Source: Actinomycetospora succinea
GTDB taxonomy: Bacteria > Actinomycetota > Actinomycetes > Mycobacteriales > Pseudonocardiaceae
Assembly (NCBI RefSeq): GCF_004363095.1
Contig: NZ_SNYO01000012.1
Location: forward strand, 124,001 to 188,000
Direction: 5' to 3'
Length of the DNA stretch: 64,000 nucleotides
Shown here: positions 20,014 to 39,262 of the stretch, in pieces
How positions within the stretch are numbered: position 1 is the stretch's first letter
Layout of the letters: every line of letters begins with the position of its first letter
The notes under the pieces: model-generated
The model's database searches: none
What the model saw: the letters and a program-made list of their open reading frames with translations, nothing else
What the model was told of the DNA's origin: nothing
Position numbers and translations under genes: made by a program

Positions 20014-20021
20014 CTCCGACC

Positions 20022-20327
20022 TCACTGGATGTTCACGTCGACGCTCGCCGGCAGGTCGATGCGCATGAGCGCGTCCACCGTCTTCGGCGTGGGGTCGACG
20101 ATGTCGATCAGTCGCTTGTGCGTGCGCATCTCGAAGTGCTCGCGCGAGTCCTTGTACTTGTGCGGCGACCGGATGACGCAGTAGATGTTCTTCTCGGTCG
20201 GCAGCGGCACGGGCCCGACCACGGAGGCGCCGGTGCGCGTCACGGTCTCGACGATCTTGCGAGCCGACGCGTCGATCGCTTCGTGGTCGTAGGCCTTGAG
20301 CCGGATGCGGATCTTCTGTCCCGCCAT
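20022..20327 (-). CDS. rpsJ: 30S ribosomal protein uS10, 101 aa
   Basis: uS10 (NusE) works both in the 30S head and, with NusB/NusG, in transcription antitermination. [34 protein letters not shown] and the ending [12 protein letters not shown] are diagnostic. It is the first gene of the S10 block; its promoter should lie in the 417-nt gap after tuf. Confidence 0.99.
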   Translation of the reverse strand: MAGQKIRIRLKAYDHEAIDASARKIVETVTRTGASVVGPVPLPTEKNIYCVIRSPHKYKDSREHFEMRTHKRLIDIVDPTPKTVDALMRIDLPASVDVNIQ

Positions 20328-20642
20328 GGTGGCTTTGCCGTTCCTCTTCTCGTCCCGTCGGGGGTGTGCACCCCCGGCGGCTGGCCAGGTTCTCGAGACG
20401 CCCCGGTGCTCGTGCCGGTCGGACTCCCACCCGAGCAGGACCGTCTCCGGTCCACGCGGTCGGGCGTGTCGAATCCGTCGGCAGGCTCCGCCGTGTGCTC
20501 ACGCACGTCGGCGGCCCCGCGGACCCCGCGCTGTTCAACGTGTGTCCGTCCCGCACCCCTCACGGGGCGGCGGCACGGTGGACCCCCGGCTCGTCGCCGG
20601 CGGTCCGGGCCCACGGTGTGGCTCTCGGACCCCCGCTCACAG
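20328..20642 (-). promoter_or_regulatory. Leader/promoter region of the S10 operon
   Basis: This non-coding stretch should contain the S10 promoter. The only clear element is a hairpin, CGGGGGT (20359-20365) pairing with ACCCCCG (20370-20376) around GTGC, about 32 nt upstream of the rpsJ ATG. A TTGAAC on the minus strand (about 20539-20534) has no matching -10. No ORF with coding character was seen. Ribosomal leader regulation is possible but unproven. Confidence 0.4.
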
Positions 20643-20682
20643 CAGGGCGGCCGACTCGATACCGCATGAGCCGACCGCCCTG
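20643..20682 (-). terminator. Second hairpin downstream of tuf (15-bp stem)
   Basis: CAGGGCGGCCGACTC (20643-20657) faces GAGCCGACCGCCCTG (20668-20682). On the minus-strand transcript the two mismatches become G-U wobbles, giving a 15-bp stem with a 10-nt loop about 62 nt after the tuf stop. No U-tract. It is probably the distal half of the tuf terminator. Confidence 0.6.
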
Positions 20683-20707
20683 TGCGAGCTAGGGAACCAG
20701 TGTCTCA

Positions 20708-20725
20708 CGGGCGCTCGCGCGCCCG
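20708..20725 (-). terminator. First hairpin downstream of tuf (7-bp stem)
   Basis: CGGGCGC (20708-20714) pairs with GCGCCCG (20719-20725) around a TCGC loop, 19 nt after the tuf stop. Together with the larger hairpin at 20643-20682 it forms a tandem terminator separating the str and S10 operons. Confidence 0.55.
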
Positions 20726-20744
20726 ACCACCGGGGCCCCTCGTG

Positions 20745-21938
<1,194 letters not shown>

Positions 21939-21970
21939 TGCTCTCGTCCTCCTGGACTTTGTTCTCCCGC

Positions 21971-21991
21971 CCGTCCCTGGTGGTGGGACGG
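21971..21991 (-). other. Hairpin in the tuf leader
   Basis: CCGTCCC (21971-21977) pairs with GGGACGG (21985-21991) around a 7-nt loop, ending about 33 nt upstream of the tuf start. It may stabilise or regulate the tuf mRNA; no U-tract follows, so it is not a clear terminator for fusA. Confidence 0.45.
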
Positions 21992-22113
21992 AACGGATGG
22001 TGCTCGTCGGTGGGTCCTGCCGTGTCTCGGAGGACCGAGAGGGCCGACACGAGGCTAGCGAAAGCCCCGCGACGGCCCGCGACCTGGTCCGCGACCGGGG
22101 TCACGGACCGGCC

Positions 22114-24216
<2,103 letters not shown>

Positions 24217-24241
24217 GAGATTCCTCTTCCCGTCGGTTCGT

Positions 24242-24305
24242 CGCCGCGGGTCCCGCGGCGGATGGGTCTCGACCCGTGGAGGGCCCGGGTGGTTCGCACC
24301 CGGGC
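24242..24305 (-). other. Two hairpins in the rpsG-fusA gap
   Basis: CGCCGCGGG (24242-24250) and CCCGCGGCG (24252-24260) form a near-perfect 19-nt palindrome. GCCCGGGTG (24283-24291) pairs with CACCCGGGC (24297-24305) around GTTCG. Both fall in the 100-nt gap between co-directional genes, 12 and 57 nt after the rpsG stop. E. coli has S7-mediated regulation in the rpsL-rpsG gap, not here, so any role is open. Confidence 0.5.
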
Positions 24306-24316
24306 GCTCCCCCGGA

Positions 24317-24787
24317 TCACCAGCGGTAGTGCGCGAACGCCTTGTTCGACTCCGCCATCTTGTGCGTGTCCTCGCGACGCTTCACGGCGGCACCGAGGCC
24401 GTTCGAGGCGTCGAGGAGCTCGTTCGTCAGCCGCTCGATCATCGTCTTCTCGCGGCGGGCGCGGGAGTACGTGATGAGCCAGCGCAGGCCGAGCGTGGTC
24501 GAGCGGCCGGCGCGGACCTCGATCGGCACCTGGTAGGTCGCGCCACCGACGCGGCGGCTGCGGACCTCGAGGGCCGGCTTGACGTTGTCCAGCGCCCGCT
24601 TGAGCGTGACGACGGGGTCGGCGCCGTTGCGCTCGCGGCAGCCCTCCATCGCCCCGTAGACGATGCGCTCGGCCAGGGAGCGCTTGCCGTCGACGAGCAC
24701 CTTGTTCACGAGCTGCGTCACGAGCGGCGACCCGTAGACCGGGTCGGCGACGAGCGGACGCTTCGGAGCGGGTCCCTTGCGCGGCAT
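24317..24787 (-). CDS. rpsG: 30S ribosomal protein uS7, 156 aa
   Basis: uS7 organises the 30S head near the E site. [43 protein letters not shown] and the ending [15 protein letters not shown] are typical of actinobacterial S7. It starts one nt after the rpsL stop. Confidence 0.99.
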   Translation of the reverse strand: MPRKGPAPKRPLVADPVYGSPLVTQLVNKVLVDGKRSLAERIVYGAMEGCRERNGADPVVTLKRALDNVKPALEVRSRRVGGATYQVPIEVRAGRSTTLGLRWLITYSRARREKTMIERLTNELLDASNGLGAAVKRREDTHKMAESNKAFAHYRW

Positions 24788-24788
24788 G

Positions 24789-25163
24789 TCAGCTCTTGTC
24801 CTTCTTCGTCCCGTAGCGGCTGCGGGCCTGCTTGCGGTTCTTGACCGCCTGCGTGTCCAGCGCGCCGCGAATGATCTTGTAGCGAACGCCCGGCAGGTCC
24901 TTCACGCGACCGCCGCGCACGAGCACGATCGAGTGCTCCTGCAGGTTGTGGCCCTCACCGGGGATGTAGGCCGTGACCTCGATGCCGTTCGAGAGCCGGA
25001 CGCGCGCGACCTTCCGCAGCGCGGAGTTCGGCTTCTTGGGCGTGGTGGTGTAGACGCGCGTGCAGACGCCGCGGCGCTGCGGGCTCCCCTTGAGGGCCGC
25101 GGTCTTGGTCTTCTCGACCTTGTCCTCGCGGCCCCTGCGGACCAACTGCTGGATGGTGGGCAT
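24789..25163 (-). CDS. rpsL: 30S ribosomal protein uS12, 124 aa
   Basis: uS12 lies at the decoding centre. [36 protein letters not shown] and [17 protein letters not shown], then [10 protein letters not shown] are present; the lysines where streptomycin-resistance changes occur (in TPKKPNS and VKDLPG) are wild type. The ATG at 25163 is chosen by family length; a longer open frame upstream has no similarity. Confidence 0.98.
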   Translation of the reverse strand: MPTIQQLVRRGREDKVEKTKTAALKGSPQRRGVCTRVYTTTPKKPNSALRKVARVRLSNGIEVTAYIPGEGHNLQEHSIVLVRGGRVKDLPGVRYKIIRGALDTQAVKNRKQARSRYGTKKDKS

Positions 25164-25637
25164 CGACCGGCTGTATCCGTTCCTCTGCTGCGCTCTGTTC
25201 GGGCTCGCTGCCCCGCGACACGGCACGCCTGCGGCGGGCCGTCCCGTCGTCGGGGGCGCCAGGGTCCTCGTCGTCCTCGGACCGGCGCACCACACATCCG
25301 GGGCACGCGGAGCGACCCGACCACGTCGGGCACTGGACACCAGAGTACGCGTGTGCCTGAGGGCACGTCGCAGCGGGTCGGATCAGGGTGCCGGACGCCG
25401 CGTTCAGCGGCCCGGCGACGCCGTCGGTGTCCTGCGCCGCGGCCCCTCGGACGTCCTCGACCGCCGACTGCTCGGCCATACCGACGCGGGGAACTGCACC
25501 GCGCCGACCGGACTGGAGGCGAGGATACCTGCGCGCACGCGACCCGCAACCCGCGCCCGCGCCGTGTCCCCGTGACCGGTGCAACGCCGCCCCGTGGCCG
25601 GCCATTCCCGGTGCCGTCCGGCCCCGCACACACGACA
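25164..25637 (-). promoter_or_regulatory. Non-coding region with the str-operon promoter
   Basis: About 470 nt without a credible gene lie between rpsL and the rpoC terminator. On the minus strand a TACTCT (25347-25342) is a possible -10, with a small inverted repeat GTGCC-TGAG-GGCAC just upstream in the -35 area. No good -35 was found. Open frames on both strands here are Arg/Pro-rich and do not look coding. Confidence 0.35.
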
Positions 25638-25669
25638 GAGGGCGCCCCCGCGGTCGCGGGGACGCCCTC
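25638..25669 (-). terminator. Terminator downstream of rpoC (15-bp stem)
   Basis: GAGGGCGCCCCCGCG (25638-25652) and CGCGGGGACGCCCTC (25655-25669) pair over 15 bp with one mismatch that becomes G-U on the minus transcript. The stem starts 24 nt after the rpoC stop, and the transcript continues with a moderately U-containing UCUGUCGUGUGUG. This is a convincing end of the rpoBC transcript. Confidence 0.8.
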
Positions 25670-25692
25670 CGGTGTCGCGTGGAACTACGAGG

Positions 25693-29604
<3,912 letters not shown>

Positions 29605-29650
29605 AGGTTCTCCCCTGGATGGGTGAGCTGTTTATCGAGAGGGTCCGCGG

Positions 29651-29686
29651 GCCCCGGGCCGGGAGCGGTGGCTCCCGGCCCGGGGC
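29651..29686 (-). other. 16-bp perfect hairpin between rpoB and rpoC
   Basis: GCCCCGGGCCGGGAGC (29651-29666) and GCTCCCGGCCCGGGGC (29671-29686) pair perfectly around GGTG. The stem begins 9 nt after the rpoB stop and ends 46 nt before the rpoC TTG. No U-run follows. Because beta and beta' are needed in equal amounts, a full terminator here is unlikely; RNA processing, mRNA protection or regulated read-through are alternatives. Confidence 0.75.
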
Positions 29687-29695
29687 TGCGAGGTG

Positions 29696-33181
<3,486 letters not shown>

Positions 33182-33326
33182 GATGCGTCCTTCCGGAACA
33201 ACGCTGTCTGAACGCTGTCAGTAGCTTCACCGTCCGGAGGGCAGCGCAGCGCCCCGGTCGGCGTGGACGCGGCCCGGGCGTCGGCACACGGGTGAGCGAA
33301 ACAGACGTAGGGCAGCGCGATCCGAC

Positions 33327-33356
33327 AGTCTAGCCACACGTGGCGGCACCTGTCGA
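33327..33356 (-). promoter_or_regulatory. Candidate sigma70-type promoter of rpoBC
   Basis: On the minus strand TCGACA (33356-33351) and TAGACT (33332-33327) are separated by 18 nt, matching -35 TTGACA in 5 of 6 positions and the -10 TAnnnT pattern. Transcription would begin near 33320, leaving a leader of about 140 nt. It is the best -35/-10 pair noticed among the operons here. Confidence 0.6.
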
Positions 33357-33540
33357 ACGGCCCCCCTCGTGACGCGCCGGAGGAGGAGCGTCCGCACGAG
33401 GCGGGATCGACCTCCGGGGTCTGACGCAGGGGCGCCGCGCTGCGAACAGAGTGACCGCCCGTGCCCCCGGAGTCAAGTGGGACGCGCTGGGTGTCGCCCG
33501 GCCAGCACAGCGGACCCCGTGCAGGTCAGGGCACACGAGA
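33357..33540. other. Non-coding spacer between the mce terminator and the rpoB promoter
   Basis: About 180 nt with no recognisable gene, repeat or strong promoter. Short open frames here are arginine- and proline-rich and are treated as noise. Confidence 0.5.
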
Positions 33541-33585
33541 ACGCGCCGGGCGGGCCACGATCAGGTCGTGGCCCGCCCGGCGCGT
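33541..33585 (-). terminator. Terminator of the mce operon (20-bp perfect stem)
   Basis: Positions 33541-33560 pair with 33566-33585 without mismatch (outer ACGCGCCGGG with CCCGGCGCGT) around a TCAGG loop. The stem begins 12 nt after the stop of the last mce-linked gene. Despite lacking a U-tract it is the strongest hairpin seen in a transcript-end position and insulates rpoB from the mce operon. Confidence 0.85.
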
Positions 33586-33597
33586 CGTGGAACGGAT

Positions 33598-34698
33598 CTA
33601 TCGGTTGGCCGTCAGGGGGGTCAGTTCGGCGAGCTTCCAGCGCCCGTCGACGCGCTCCATGTCGAGGCGCAGCAGCCCCGGGGCATTCGTCGACTGGCCG
33701 GTCGTGGTGCGCTGAGCGGAGAACTGGGTGAGCGCCATGAGCGTCGCCCGGTCGCCGGTCAGCGACGTCACGCCGATGTTCACGACCGTCGCCGTCTGCC
33801 GCAGCTGCTGCTGCTGGGCCGGCTGCCGGATGGTCTGGTCGAACACGGACATGTACCGGTCGGCGAACTGGCCGGTCGACATGGTCCGCGCCGCGTCGGC
33901 CGAGTCGTCGAGGCGGGAGAAGTCGTACGAGAAGATCTTCTCGATCGCCTCGCGGCTCTGCCCGACGAGCTCGGCGGTGCCACCGACGTCGATGACGGCC
34001 TGGTTGCTCACCGGCCCGGTCGTCCAGGCCTCGCGGCCCTTCCAGAACGCCAGACCGCCGAGGACGAGGCAGACGACGATCGCGACGACCAGCGTGATCG
34101 GCAGGGCGCGCGAGCCGGCGAACCGGCCCAGCGCCTCCCGCTGGCGCACGAAGCGCTGCGGGGCAGCCTGGGTGGCAGTCCGCGCCGGCTTCCTCGTGCG
34201 GGTCGGCGCGGCGGTCTCGACGTCCTCCGCGGGCACGGCGCGCGGTGTCATCCGCGTGCCGCGGCGGGCGCGGTTGGTCCGCGGGGCCGTCACGGTCGTG
34301 GCGACGGTGGGCTTCGCGTCGGTGGCGTCGTCGTCGGCCTCGGCATCGTCTCCGCGGTCCGCGGCGACGTCCGGGGACGCGGCAGGCGTGTCCGCCTCCG
34401 TGGCGGCAGGGGTCGACAGCGCGGTGGTCTCCGGCGTCGCGTCGGGCTCGGCGTCGCGCGTCTCCGGGGCCTCCGTCGTCGTGGCGACGGGGGCCGTCTC
34501 GGTCGGCGTCTCGACGGGCGCCTCGACGGGCGCTGCGGCCTGCGTCTCGACCGGGGCGTCGAGGCGGTCCTCGACCTCGGGCGACTCGACGTCGTCGACC
34601 GGCGGCGCGCCGGCGCCCGCGTGAGCGTGCTGGCGGAGTCCGGCGACCTTCGGGCGGCGGTTCGTGGCGCCGGGCTTGGTGCGGGAGCGGGGTGGCAC
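33598..34698 (-). CDS. Mce-associated membrane protein (Mas-type) with long disordered N-terminus, about 366 aa
   Basis: The C-terminal 170 residues contain one transmembrane helix (LPITLVVAIVVCLVLGGLAFW) followed by an extracytoplasmic domain with FSYDFSRLDDSADAARTMSTG and ending MERVDGRWKLAELTPL, the pattern of Mce-associated proteins. The first about 185 residues are Ala/Pro/Thr/Glu-rich and likely disordered in the cytoplasm. GTG at 34698 has GGGGAG about 5 nt upstream; a GTG at 34704 is also possible. Mas proteins are thought to stabilise Mce complexes. It is last in the mce operon. Confidence 0.85.
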   Translation of the reverse strand: MPPRSRTKPGATNRRPKVAGLRQHAHAGAGAPPVDDVESPEVEDRLDAPVETQAAAPVEAPVETPTETAPVATTTEAPETRDAEPDATPETTALSTPAATEADTPAASPDVAADRGDDAEADDDATDAKPTVATTVTAPRTNRARRGTRMTPRAVPAEDVETAAPTRTRKPARTATQAAPQRFVRQREALGRFAGSRALPITLVVAIVVCLVLGGLAFWKGREAWTTGPVSNQAVIDVGGTAELVGQSREAIEKIFSYDFSRLDDSADAARTMSTGQFADRYMSVFDQTIRQPAQQQQLRQTATVVNIGVTSLTGDRATLMALTQFSAQRTTTGQSTNAPGLLRLDMERVDGRWKLAELTPLTANR

Positions 34699-34727
34699 AG
34701 TCACTCCCCCTTTCTTGTGGGCCGCGG

Positions 34728-35222
34728 CTACTGCTGTCCGGTCGAGGGCGTCGCCTTGGCGGCCTTCCAGCCGTCCGGCGTGCGGATCATCTCGACGAGG
34801 AACAGCTGCTGCTTGGACTGGGGCTGCGCGGTGGCGCTGCGGGCGTTGACGTCGATCGCCACGATCGCCGAGGCCGTCGGCGGCTGGTGTGCGGGATCGA
34901 AGGCCGTCAGCGACGAGGACACCGGCGTGGCGATGACCTCGGCCTGCGACTGGCGCAGGTTCTCGGCGAACTGCTGCCGGACCCGCTGGTACTCACCGAG
35001 CATCGGCTCCGTCAGCGACGACTGGGCGGCCTCGAGGTCCGCGTCCAGCGTCGACGGCCGAACCGTGTTGATGTTGACGACGATCTGCTCGGCGGCGTCG
35101 GTCGCCTCGTCACGCATGGCCGCGGCGCTCGCGTCGTCGCTCTGCGTCCCGATCCACCAGTACACGCCGCTCGCGACGGCGGCCGCGAGGGCCAGGACCG
35201 TCAGGACGGCGAGCACGGTCAC
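34728..35222 (-). CDS. Mce-associated membrane protein (Mas-type), at least 164 aa, start uncertain
   Basis: A transmembrane helix (VTVLAVLTVLALAAAVASGVYWW) is followed by a Mas-like domain with AAEQIVVNINTVRPSTLDADLEAAQ and ending LVEMIRTPDGWKAAKATPS. The first ATG/GTG in frame is the GTG at 35222, but it starts inside the helix and lacks a ribosome site. In frame just upstream lies an acidic-then-basic stretch ending EQRRRR, typical of a cytosolic N-terminus. The nearest possible start is a CTG at 35321, so the true protein may be about 197 residues. Confidence 0.8.
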   Translation of the reverse strand: MTVLAVLTVLALAAAVASGVYWWIGTQSDDASAAAMRDEATDAAEQIVVNINTVRPSTLDADLEAAQSSLTEPMLGEYQRVRQQFAENLRQSQAEVIATPVSSSLTAFDPAHQPPTASAIVAIDVNARSATAQPQSKQQLFLVEMIRTPDGWKAAKATPSTGQQ

Positions 35223-35373
35223 CAGACGCCGGCGGCGCTGCTCGGGGGTCGCCGCCTTCTTCGTCGTGGCCTCGTCGTTCTCGGGGGCCTTCTGGGCCGT
35301 CGTCGGGGACGTGGCGCTCAGCTCCTCAGGTCGTCCGCCGGACAGGGGGAGCGCCGGCGGGGTCGTGCTCGGG

Positions 35374-36663
35374 TCAGTCGGTGCCGAGCCCCGGAATGAT
35401 CACCGGGGGCGCGCCGCGCGTGCTGCCCGCGAGGACACCGTCGGCCGGCAGCGCGGCCAGCGCGGCTGTGTCCTGCTGCTCATTCTGCGAGAGGCCGGTT
35501 CCACCGGCTTCGGCGGGTCCTCGGGAGTTCTCCGAGTCGTACGGCGCGGGCAGGTTCTGGGCACCGCGGACGTTCACCGGCGACGCCTCGTTGCACCGGA
35601 CGCTGGTGTCCATGGGGAGGAAGTCCTTCGCCGTCGCCGGCCGCCACCCCGCGTCGGGCTGGAGGTAGCCCTCCCGGCAGTAGGGCGGGTCGGCGACGTT
35701 GAGGACGAGGCCGAAGTGCACGCGACCGTCGGGGCCCGGGTCCTCGGCGTCCTTGAGCACCGACGGCGCCGCCGCCGACAGCGCCGGGTAGGTGACGAGG
35801 ACCTGTTCGATCGCCGACTGCCGCGGCTCGAGGATCCGGGTCACGGTCAGCAGGTTGGCGATGACCCGGCTCAGGTCGGGGCCGACGTCGCGGATCAGTC
35901 CCTCGAGCTGCTGGGCCGCCGGTGGCGCCGACTGCACGAGACGCCGGAGGTTCGGGTCGTCGGCCTTGAGCTGGGCCGTGAACAGCTGCAGGTCGCGGCT
36001 GAACGAGATGATCTGCGGGCCCAGCGAGGCCTGGGTGTTGAGCACGATGCGGCCGTCCCGCAGCAGCTGGCGGAACGTCGGCAGGTTCGCGATGGCGGCG
36101 GGCACCAGGGCGTTCGTGCCGTCGAGCAGACGCTGGAGGTCCGGGCCGGCGCGGTCGAACGCGTTGTAGAGCTCGTCGACGGTCGTCCGGAGCTCGGGCA
36201 GCGGCACCGAGGTCGCGAGCGCGTTGACGTCGGCGAGCAGCTGGTCGACCGGCACCGGGGTGCGCGTCTGCTCGACCGGGATGATCGACCCGTCCTCGAG
36301 GTAGGGCCCGTCGTTGTTCGGCGGCCGCAGGTCGACGTACTGCTCGCCCACCGCGGACCGGTTGGCGATCACGGCTTCGGTCGACGCCGGCACCGACGGC
36401 GAGTCCTTCTCGATCTCGAGCTCGACCTCGAGTCCCTGCGGGGTGACCCGCATGTCCCCGACCTTGCCGATCTCGACGCCGCGGTAGCTCACCGACGCGT
36501 CCGGGAAGATGCCGCCGGAGTCGGCGAGCTGCACCTTCACGGTGTACGGGCCGAGGCCGATCAGCGAGTCGGCGCCGACGTAGCGCAGCCCGACGTAGAC
36601 GATGCCCACGATCGAGATGACCGCGAACAGCGCCACGAGACGCAGCGTCTTCGTGCCGATCAT
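35374..36663 (-). CDS. mceF: Mce family protein, MceF position, 429 aa
   Basis: One N-terminal membrane helix (LVALFAVISIVGIVYVGL) is followed by the MlaD/MCE domain (YTVKVQLADSGGIFPDASVSYRGVEIGKVGDM), then the helical Mce domain to about residue 300 and a Gly/Pro/Ala tail. The last of six mce genes is MceF by convention. The ATG at 36663 overlaps the mceE TGA by 4 nt. A longer frame extends upstream over mceE but is not coding. Mce proteins form a hexameric conduit carrying lipids across the envelope. Confidence 0.95.
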   Translation of the reverse strand: MIGTKTLRLVALFAVISIVGIVYVGLRYVGADSLIGLGPYTVKVQLADSGGIFPDASVSYRGVEIGKVGDMRVTPQGLEVELEIEKDSPSVPASTEAVIANRSAVGEQYVDLRPPNNDGPYLEDGSIIPVEQTRTPVPVDQLLADVNALATSVPLPELRTTVDELYNAFDRAGPDLQRLLDGTNALVPAAIANLPTFRQLLRDGRIVLNTQASLGPQIISFSRDLQLFTAQLKADDPNLRRLVQSAPPAAQQLEGLIRDVGPDLSRVIANLLTVTRILEPRQSAIEQVLVTYPALSAAAPSVLKDAEDPGPDGRVHFGLVLNVADPPYCREGYLQPDAGWRPATAKDFLPMDTSVRCNEASPVNVRGAQNLPAPYDSENSRGPAEAGGTGLSQNEQQDTAALAALPADGVLAGSTRGAPPVIIPGLGTD

Positions 36664-37862
36664 CGGCCGTTCCCTCCGCCGAGGCCAGGCAGCTGGGGGA
36701 CCAGCCCGGGGGTGTTCTGGGAGCCGCGCTGACCGGCGGCGCCACCGGCGGCCGCGTCGCCCGCCTGCGGGGTCGTGCCGGGCTGCTGGAGCAGCTTGAA
36801 GATCGCATCTACGCCCGGGACCTGGTTGCTGTTCAGCAGCGTGGTCAGCAGGCTCTGGAGATTGATCTGCACGCTCACGTCGATGTTCGCGAAGTCGCCC
36901 TTGATGACGTTGAGCGAGTTGTCCGCGAACGGGATCGTCAGCAGGATCTGCAGCGATCCCGGCAGCGCGTCCCCGGCCTCGACGAGGTTCCCGAGGATCG
37001 GCTGGAGGGCCCGGAGGTCGGCGACCGTGTTGGCCTGGCTGCGTCGGATCACGTCCACGCCGACGTCGGAGAGCCGGTTCAGCGACTGCAGGGTCTCGAC
37101 GAGCAGGCCGCGCTGCTGGTTGAGCACGTCGAGGCCGGGCCCGAGGTTGTCGATGACGTTGGCGATCCGGGCGCGCTGGTCGACGAGCGTGCGGGTCAGG
37201 CGCTCGAGCGAGTCGATCGCCCGCACGATGTCGGCCTTCTGCCGGTCGAGCGTCCCGACCAGCGTGTCGAGGTTCTGCAGCAGGGAGCGCAGCTGCTCCT
37301 CGTTGCCCGAGGTCGCGGCGTTGACCTCGCGGGCGATGGTCTGGATCTTCTCGACGCCACCGCCGTTGAGCAGCAGCGACAGGGCTCCGAGGACCTCTTC
37401 GACCTGGGCGCCGACGTCGGTCTGGTCGACGGGGATCGTCGCCCCGTTCGCGAGGCGACCCTGCGGCGGCGCCATCGGGGACGGCAGCAGCTCGACGAAC
37501 TTCTCGCCGAGGAGGCTGGTCTGGCGCAGGCGCGCCGTGGCGTTCGCCGGCAGGTTGACCGCGCCGTTGACGTCGACGACGACCTGCGCCGTCCAGCCGT
37601 CGGGGGCCAGCGAGACCTCGCGGACGACACCCACCGGCACGTCGTTGACGCGCACGCTGTTGTTGGGCACGAGGTCGACGACGTTCGTGAACTGTGCCGT
37701 CACGGTGTACGGGTTCGGTCCGAGGGCCGCGCCGCCGGGCAGCGGGACGTCCTGGATCGCCTGGAGCCCGCAGCCCGTCAGGAGGAACGTCGCGACCGCG
37801 AGCAGGGTCGCGAGCCGGGTGCTGCGCCGCAGCGGTCGCAGGTCGGTGGCGGTGGCGGTCAT
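36660..37862 (-). CDS. mceE: Mce family lipoprotein, MceE position, 400 aa
   Basis: A lipobox LTGC with Cys31 follows a hydrophobic stretch (LATLLAVATFLLTGC), so this is the lipid-anchored member, as MceE (LprK-type) is in mycobacterial operons. The MCE domain begins near YTVTAQFTNVVDLVPNNSVRVNDVPVGVV. The C-terminal 40 residues are Gly/Ala/Pro-rich. ATG overlaps the mceD stop by 4 nt. Confidence 0.96.
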   Translation of the reverse strand: MTATATDLRPLRRSTRLATLLAVATFLLTGCGLQAIQDVPLPGGAALGPNPYTVTAQFTNVVDLVPNNSVRVNDVPVGVVREVSLAPDGWTAQVVVDVNGAVNLPANATARLRQTSLLGEKFVELLPSPMAPPQGRLANGATIPVDQTDVGAQVEEVLGALSLLLNGGGVEKIQTIAREVNAATSGNEEQLRSLLQNLDTLVGTLDRQKADIVRAIDSLERLTRTLVDQRARIANVIDNLGPGLDVLNQQRGLLVETLQSLNRLSDVGVDVIRRSQANTVADLRALQPILGNLVEAGDALPGSLQILLTIPFADNSLNVIKGDFANIDVSVQINLQSLLTTLLNSNQVPGVDAIFKLLQQPGTTPQAGDAAAGGAAGQRGSQNTPGLVPQLPGLGGGNGR

Positions 37863-39262
37863 CGGTCACCTCCGACCGTCTCGAAGCCGAGGATGCCGCT
37901 GCCGGGCTCGGTCGGGGTCGCGTCCGGCGCGCCGGTGGCGCCGCCGTCACCGTTGGTCGCGGCTCCGTCGGCCCCGGCCGCCTGCCCGCCGGCGCCCGCC
38001 GGTGCACCGCCCGCCAGGGCGGTCAGCGGCACGAGCGCGTTGAGCGACGGCTGCTGGTTGAGCAGTCCGAGGAGGTCCTGGATCGGCGCGAGGGAGAGGC
38101 CCAGGGGGGACTGGTTGACGACCTGGCCCTGCGCGTTCGTCCCGCCGAGGAGCGCGCCGCAGACCACCGACGCGCGGGCGACGTTGGTGAGGAGCGGGTC
38201 GATCGGCCCGGCCAGCACGTCCGGCAGACCCGGCTGGTTCGCCAGCAGGCTGCAGAGCAGGGCCCGCGGGTCGAGACCGGCGCCCAGCAGCTCGGGTGCG
38301 AGCACCGGGCGCACGTCGAGCGTCCCGGAGCGGGCGTTGTAGGAGTTCGTCAGGTTGCCCAGGGCGAGCGGCGCCACGTTCGTGAACTCGGTGATCGCCC
38401 GCCGCTGGCGCACGAGGATGTCGGTGATGTTCCGCAGGCGCCCGACGTCGGTCCGCAGGATGTCGCGGTTGTCCCGGATGAACCGGGCGACGTCGTCGAG
38501 CGCCGGCGGGAGGGTGCGCAGCACCGTCGACAGGTTGCCGCGCTCCGACGCCAGGAAGCCGGAGATGTCCGCCAGCTGGTTGTTGAGGTCGCGGACCGCG
38601 CCGTCGTTGCGGGCCAGCATGTTCGTGAACTGGCCGAGGTTGTCGACGGTCGCGAACAGGTTGTCGCGGTTGTCGGCCAGCGTGCCGACCGCGCCGCCGA
38701 GCTCGGTGATCGTGCTCTTGAGCAGCTCACCGTTGCCGCCCAGGGCGCCGGCGGAGGAGCGCAGCAGCTGGTTGAGCGCGCCGGCCCGGTTGGCCCCGTT
38801 GGGTCCGAGGGAGCGGGCGATCTGGTCGAGGCTCTGGTAGACGCGGTCGAGCTCGACCGGCGTGCTCGTGCGCTCGACGGGGATGACGGCGCCGTCGGCG
38901 AGCTGCGGCCCGCTCTGGTACGTCGGGCCGAGCTGGACGTAGCGGTCGCTGACCAGGGTCGGCGCCACGATGACGGCCTGGGCGTCGGCCCGGACGGGCG
39001 CTTCGTTGTCGACCTTGAGCACGACCCGGACGATGTCGCCCTGCGGGACGATCGCGTCGACCGAGCCGACGGGGATGCCCTGGATCGTGACCTCGTTGTC
39101 GACGTAGAGGCCGACCGTGTTGTCGAAGTACGCGGTGACGGTGCGCTGGCTCCCGCGCTGCAGCGCGTACCAGAGGCCGGCGGTCGCGAGCAGCGCCAGG
39201 ACCAGCGCCACGGACAGCGTCCGGGCCGCGCTCTCGAAGAACGTGACGAGACGGGTCGACAT
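37859..39262 (-). CDS. mceD: Mce family protein, MceD position, 467 aa
   Basis: An N-terminal membrane segment (TLSVALVLALLATAGLWYAL) precedes the MCE domain (RTVTAYFDNTVGLYVDNEVTIQGIPVGSVD). A long helical region with repeated Asn/Asp-Asn motifs (LADNRDNLFATVDNLGQ) follows, then an Ala/Gly-rich tail. It overlaps the mceC stop by one nt and the mceE start by 4 nt. Confidence 0.96.
   Translation of the reverse strand: MSTRLVTFFESAARTLSVALVLALLATAGLWYALQRGSQRTVTAYFDNTVGLYVDNEVTIQGIPVGSVDAIVPQGDIVRVVLKVDNEAPVRADAQAVIVAPTLVSDRYVQLGPTYQSGPQLADGAVIPVERTSTPVELDRVYQSLDQIARSLGPNGANRAGALNQLLRSSAGALGGNGELLKSTITELGGAVGTLADNRDNLFATVDNLGQFTNMLARNDGAVRDLNNQLADISGFLASERGNLSTVLRTLPPALDDVARFIRDNRDILRTDVGRLRNITDILVRQRRAITEFTNVAPLALGNLTNSYNARSGTLDVRPVLAPELLGAGLDPRALLCSLLANQPGLPDVLAGPIDPLLTNVARASVVCGALLGGTNAQGQVVNQSPLGLSLAPIQDLLGLLNQQPSLNALVPLTALAGGAPAGAGGQAAGADGAATNGDGGATGAPDATPTEPGSGILGFETVGGDR

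Noticed and set aside
24955-25629. Open frames on both strands upstream of rpsL
   Set aside because: Arg/Pro/Gly-rich, overlapping rpsL or each other, with no ribosome site or similarity; region treated as promoter spacer.
36664-38007. 877-codon frame fusing extra sequence to MceF
   Set aside because: The added part is antisense-like Arg/Pro noise over mceE; the ATG at 36663 overlaps the mceE stop as at neighbouring junctions.
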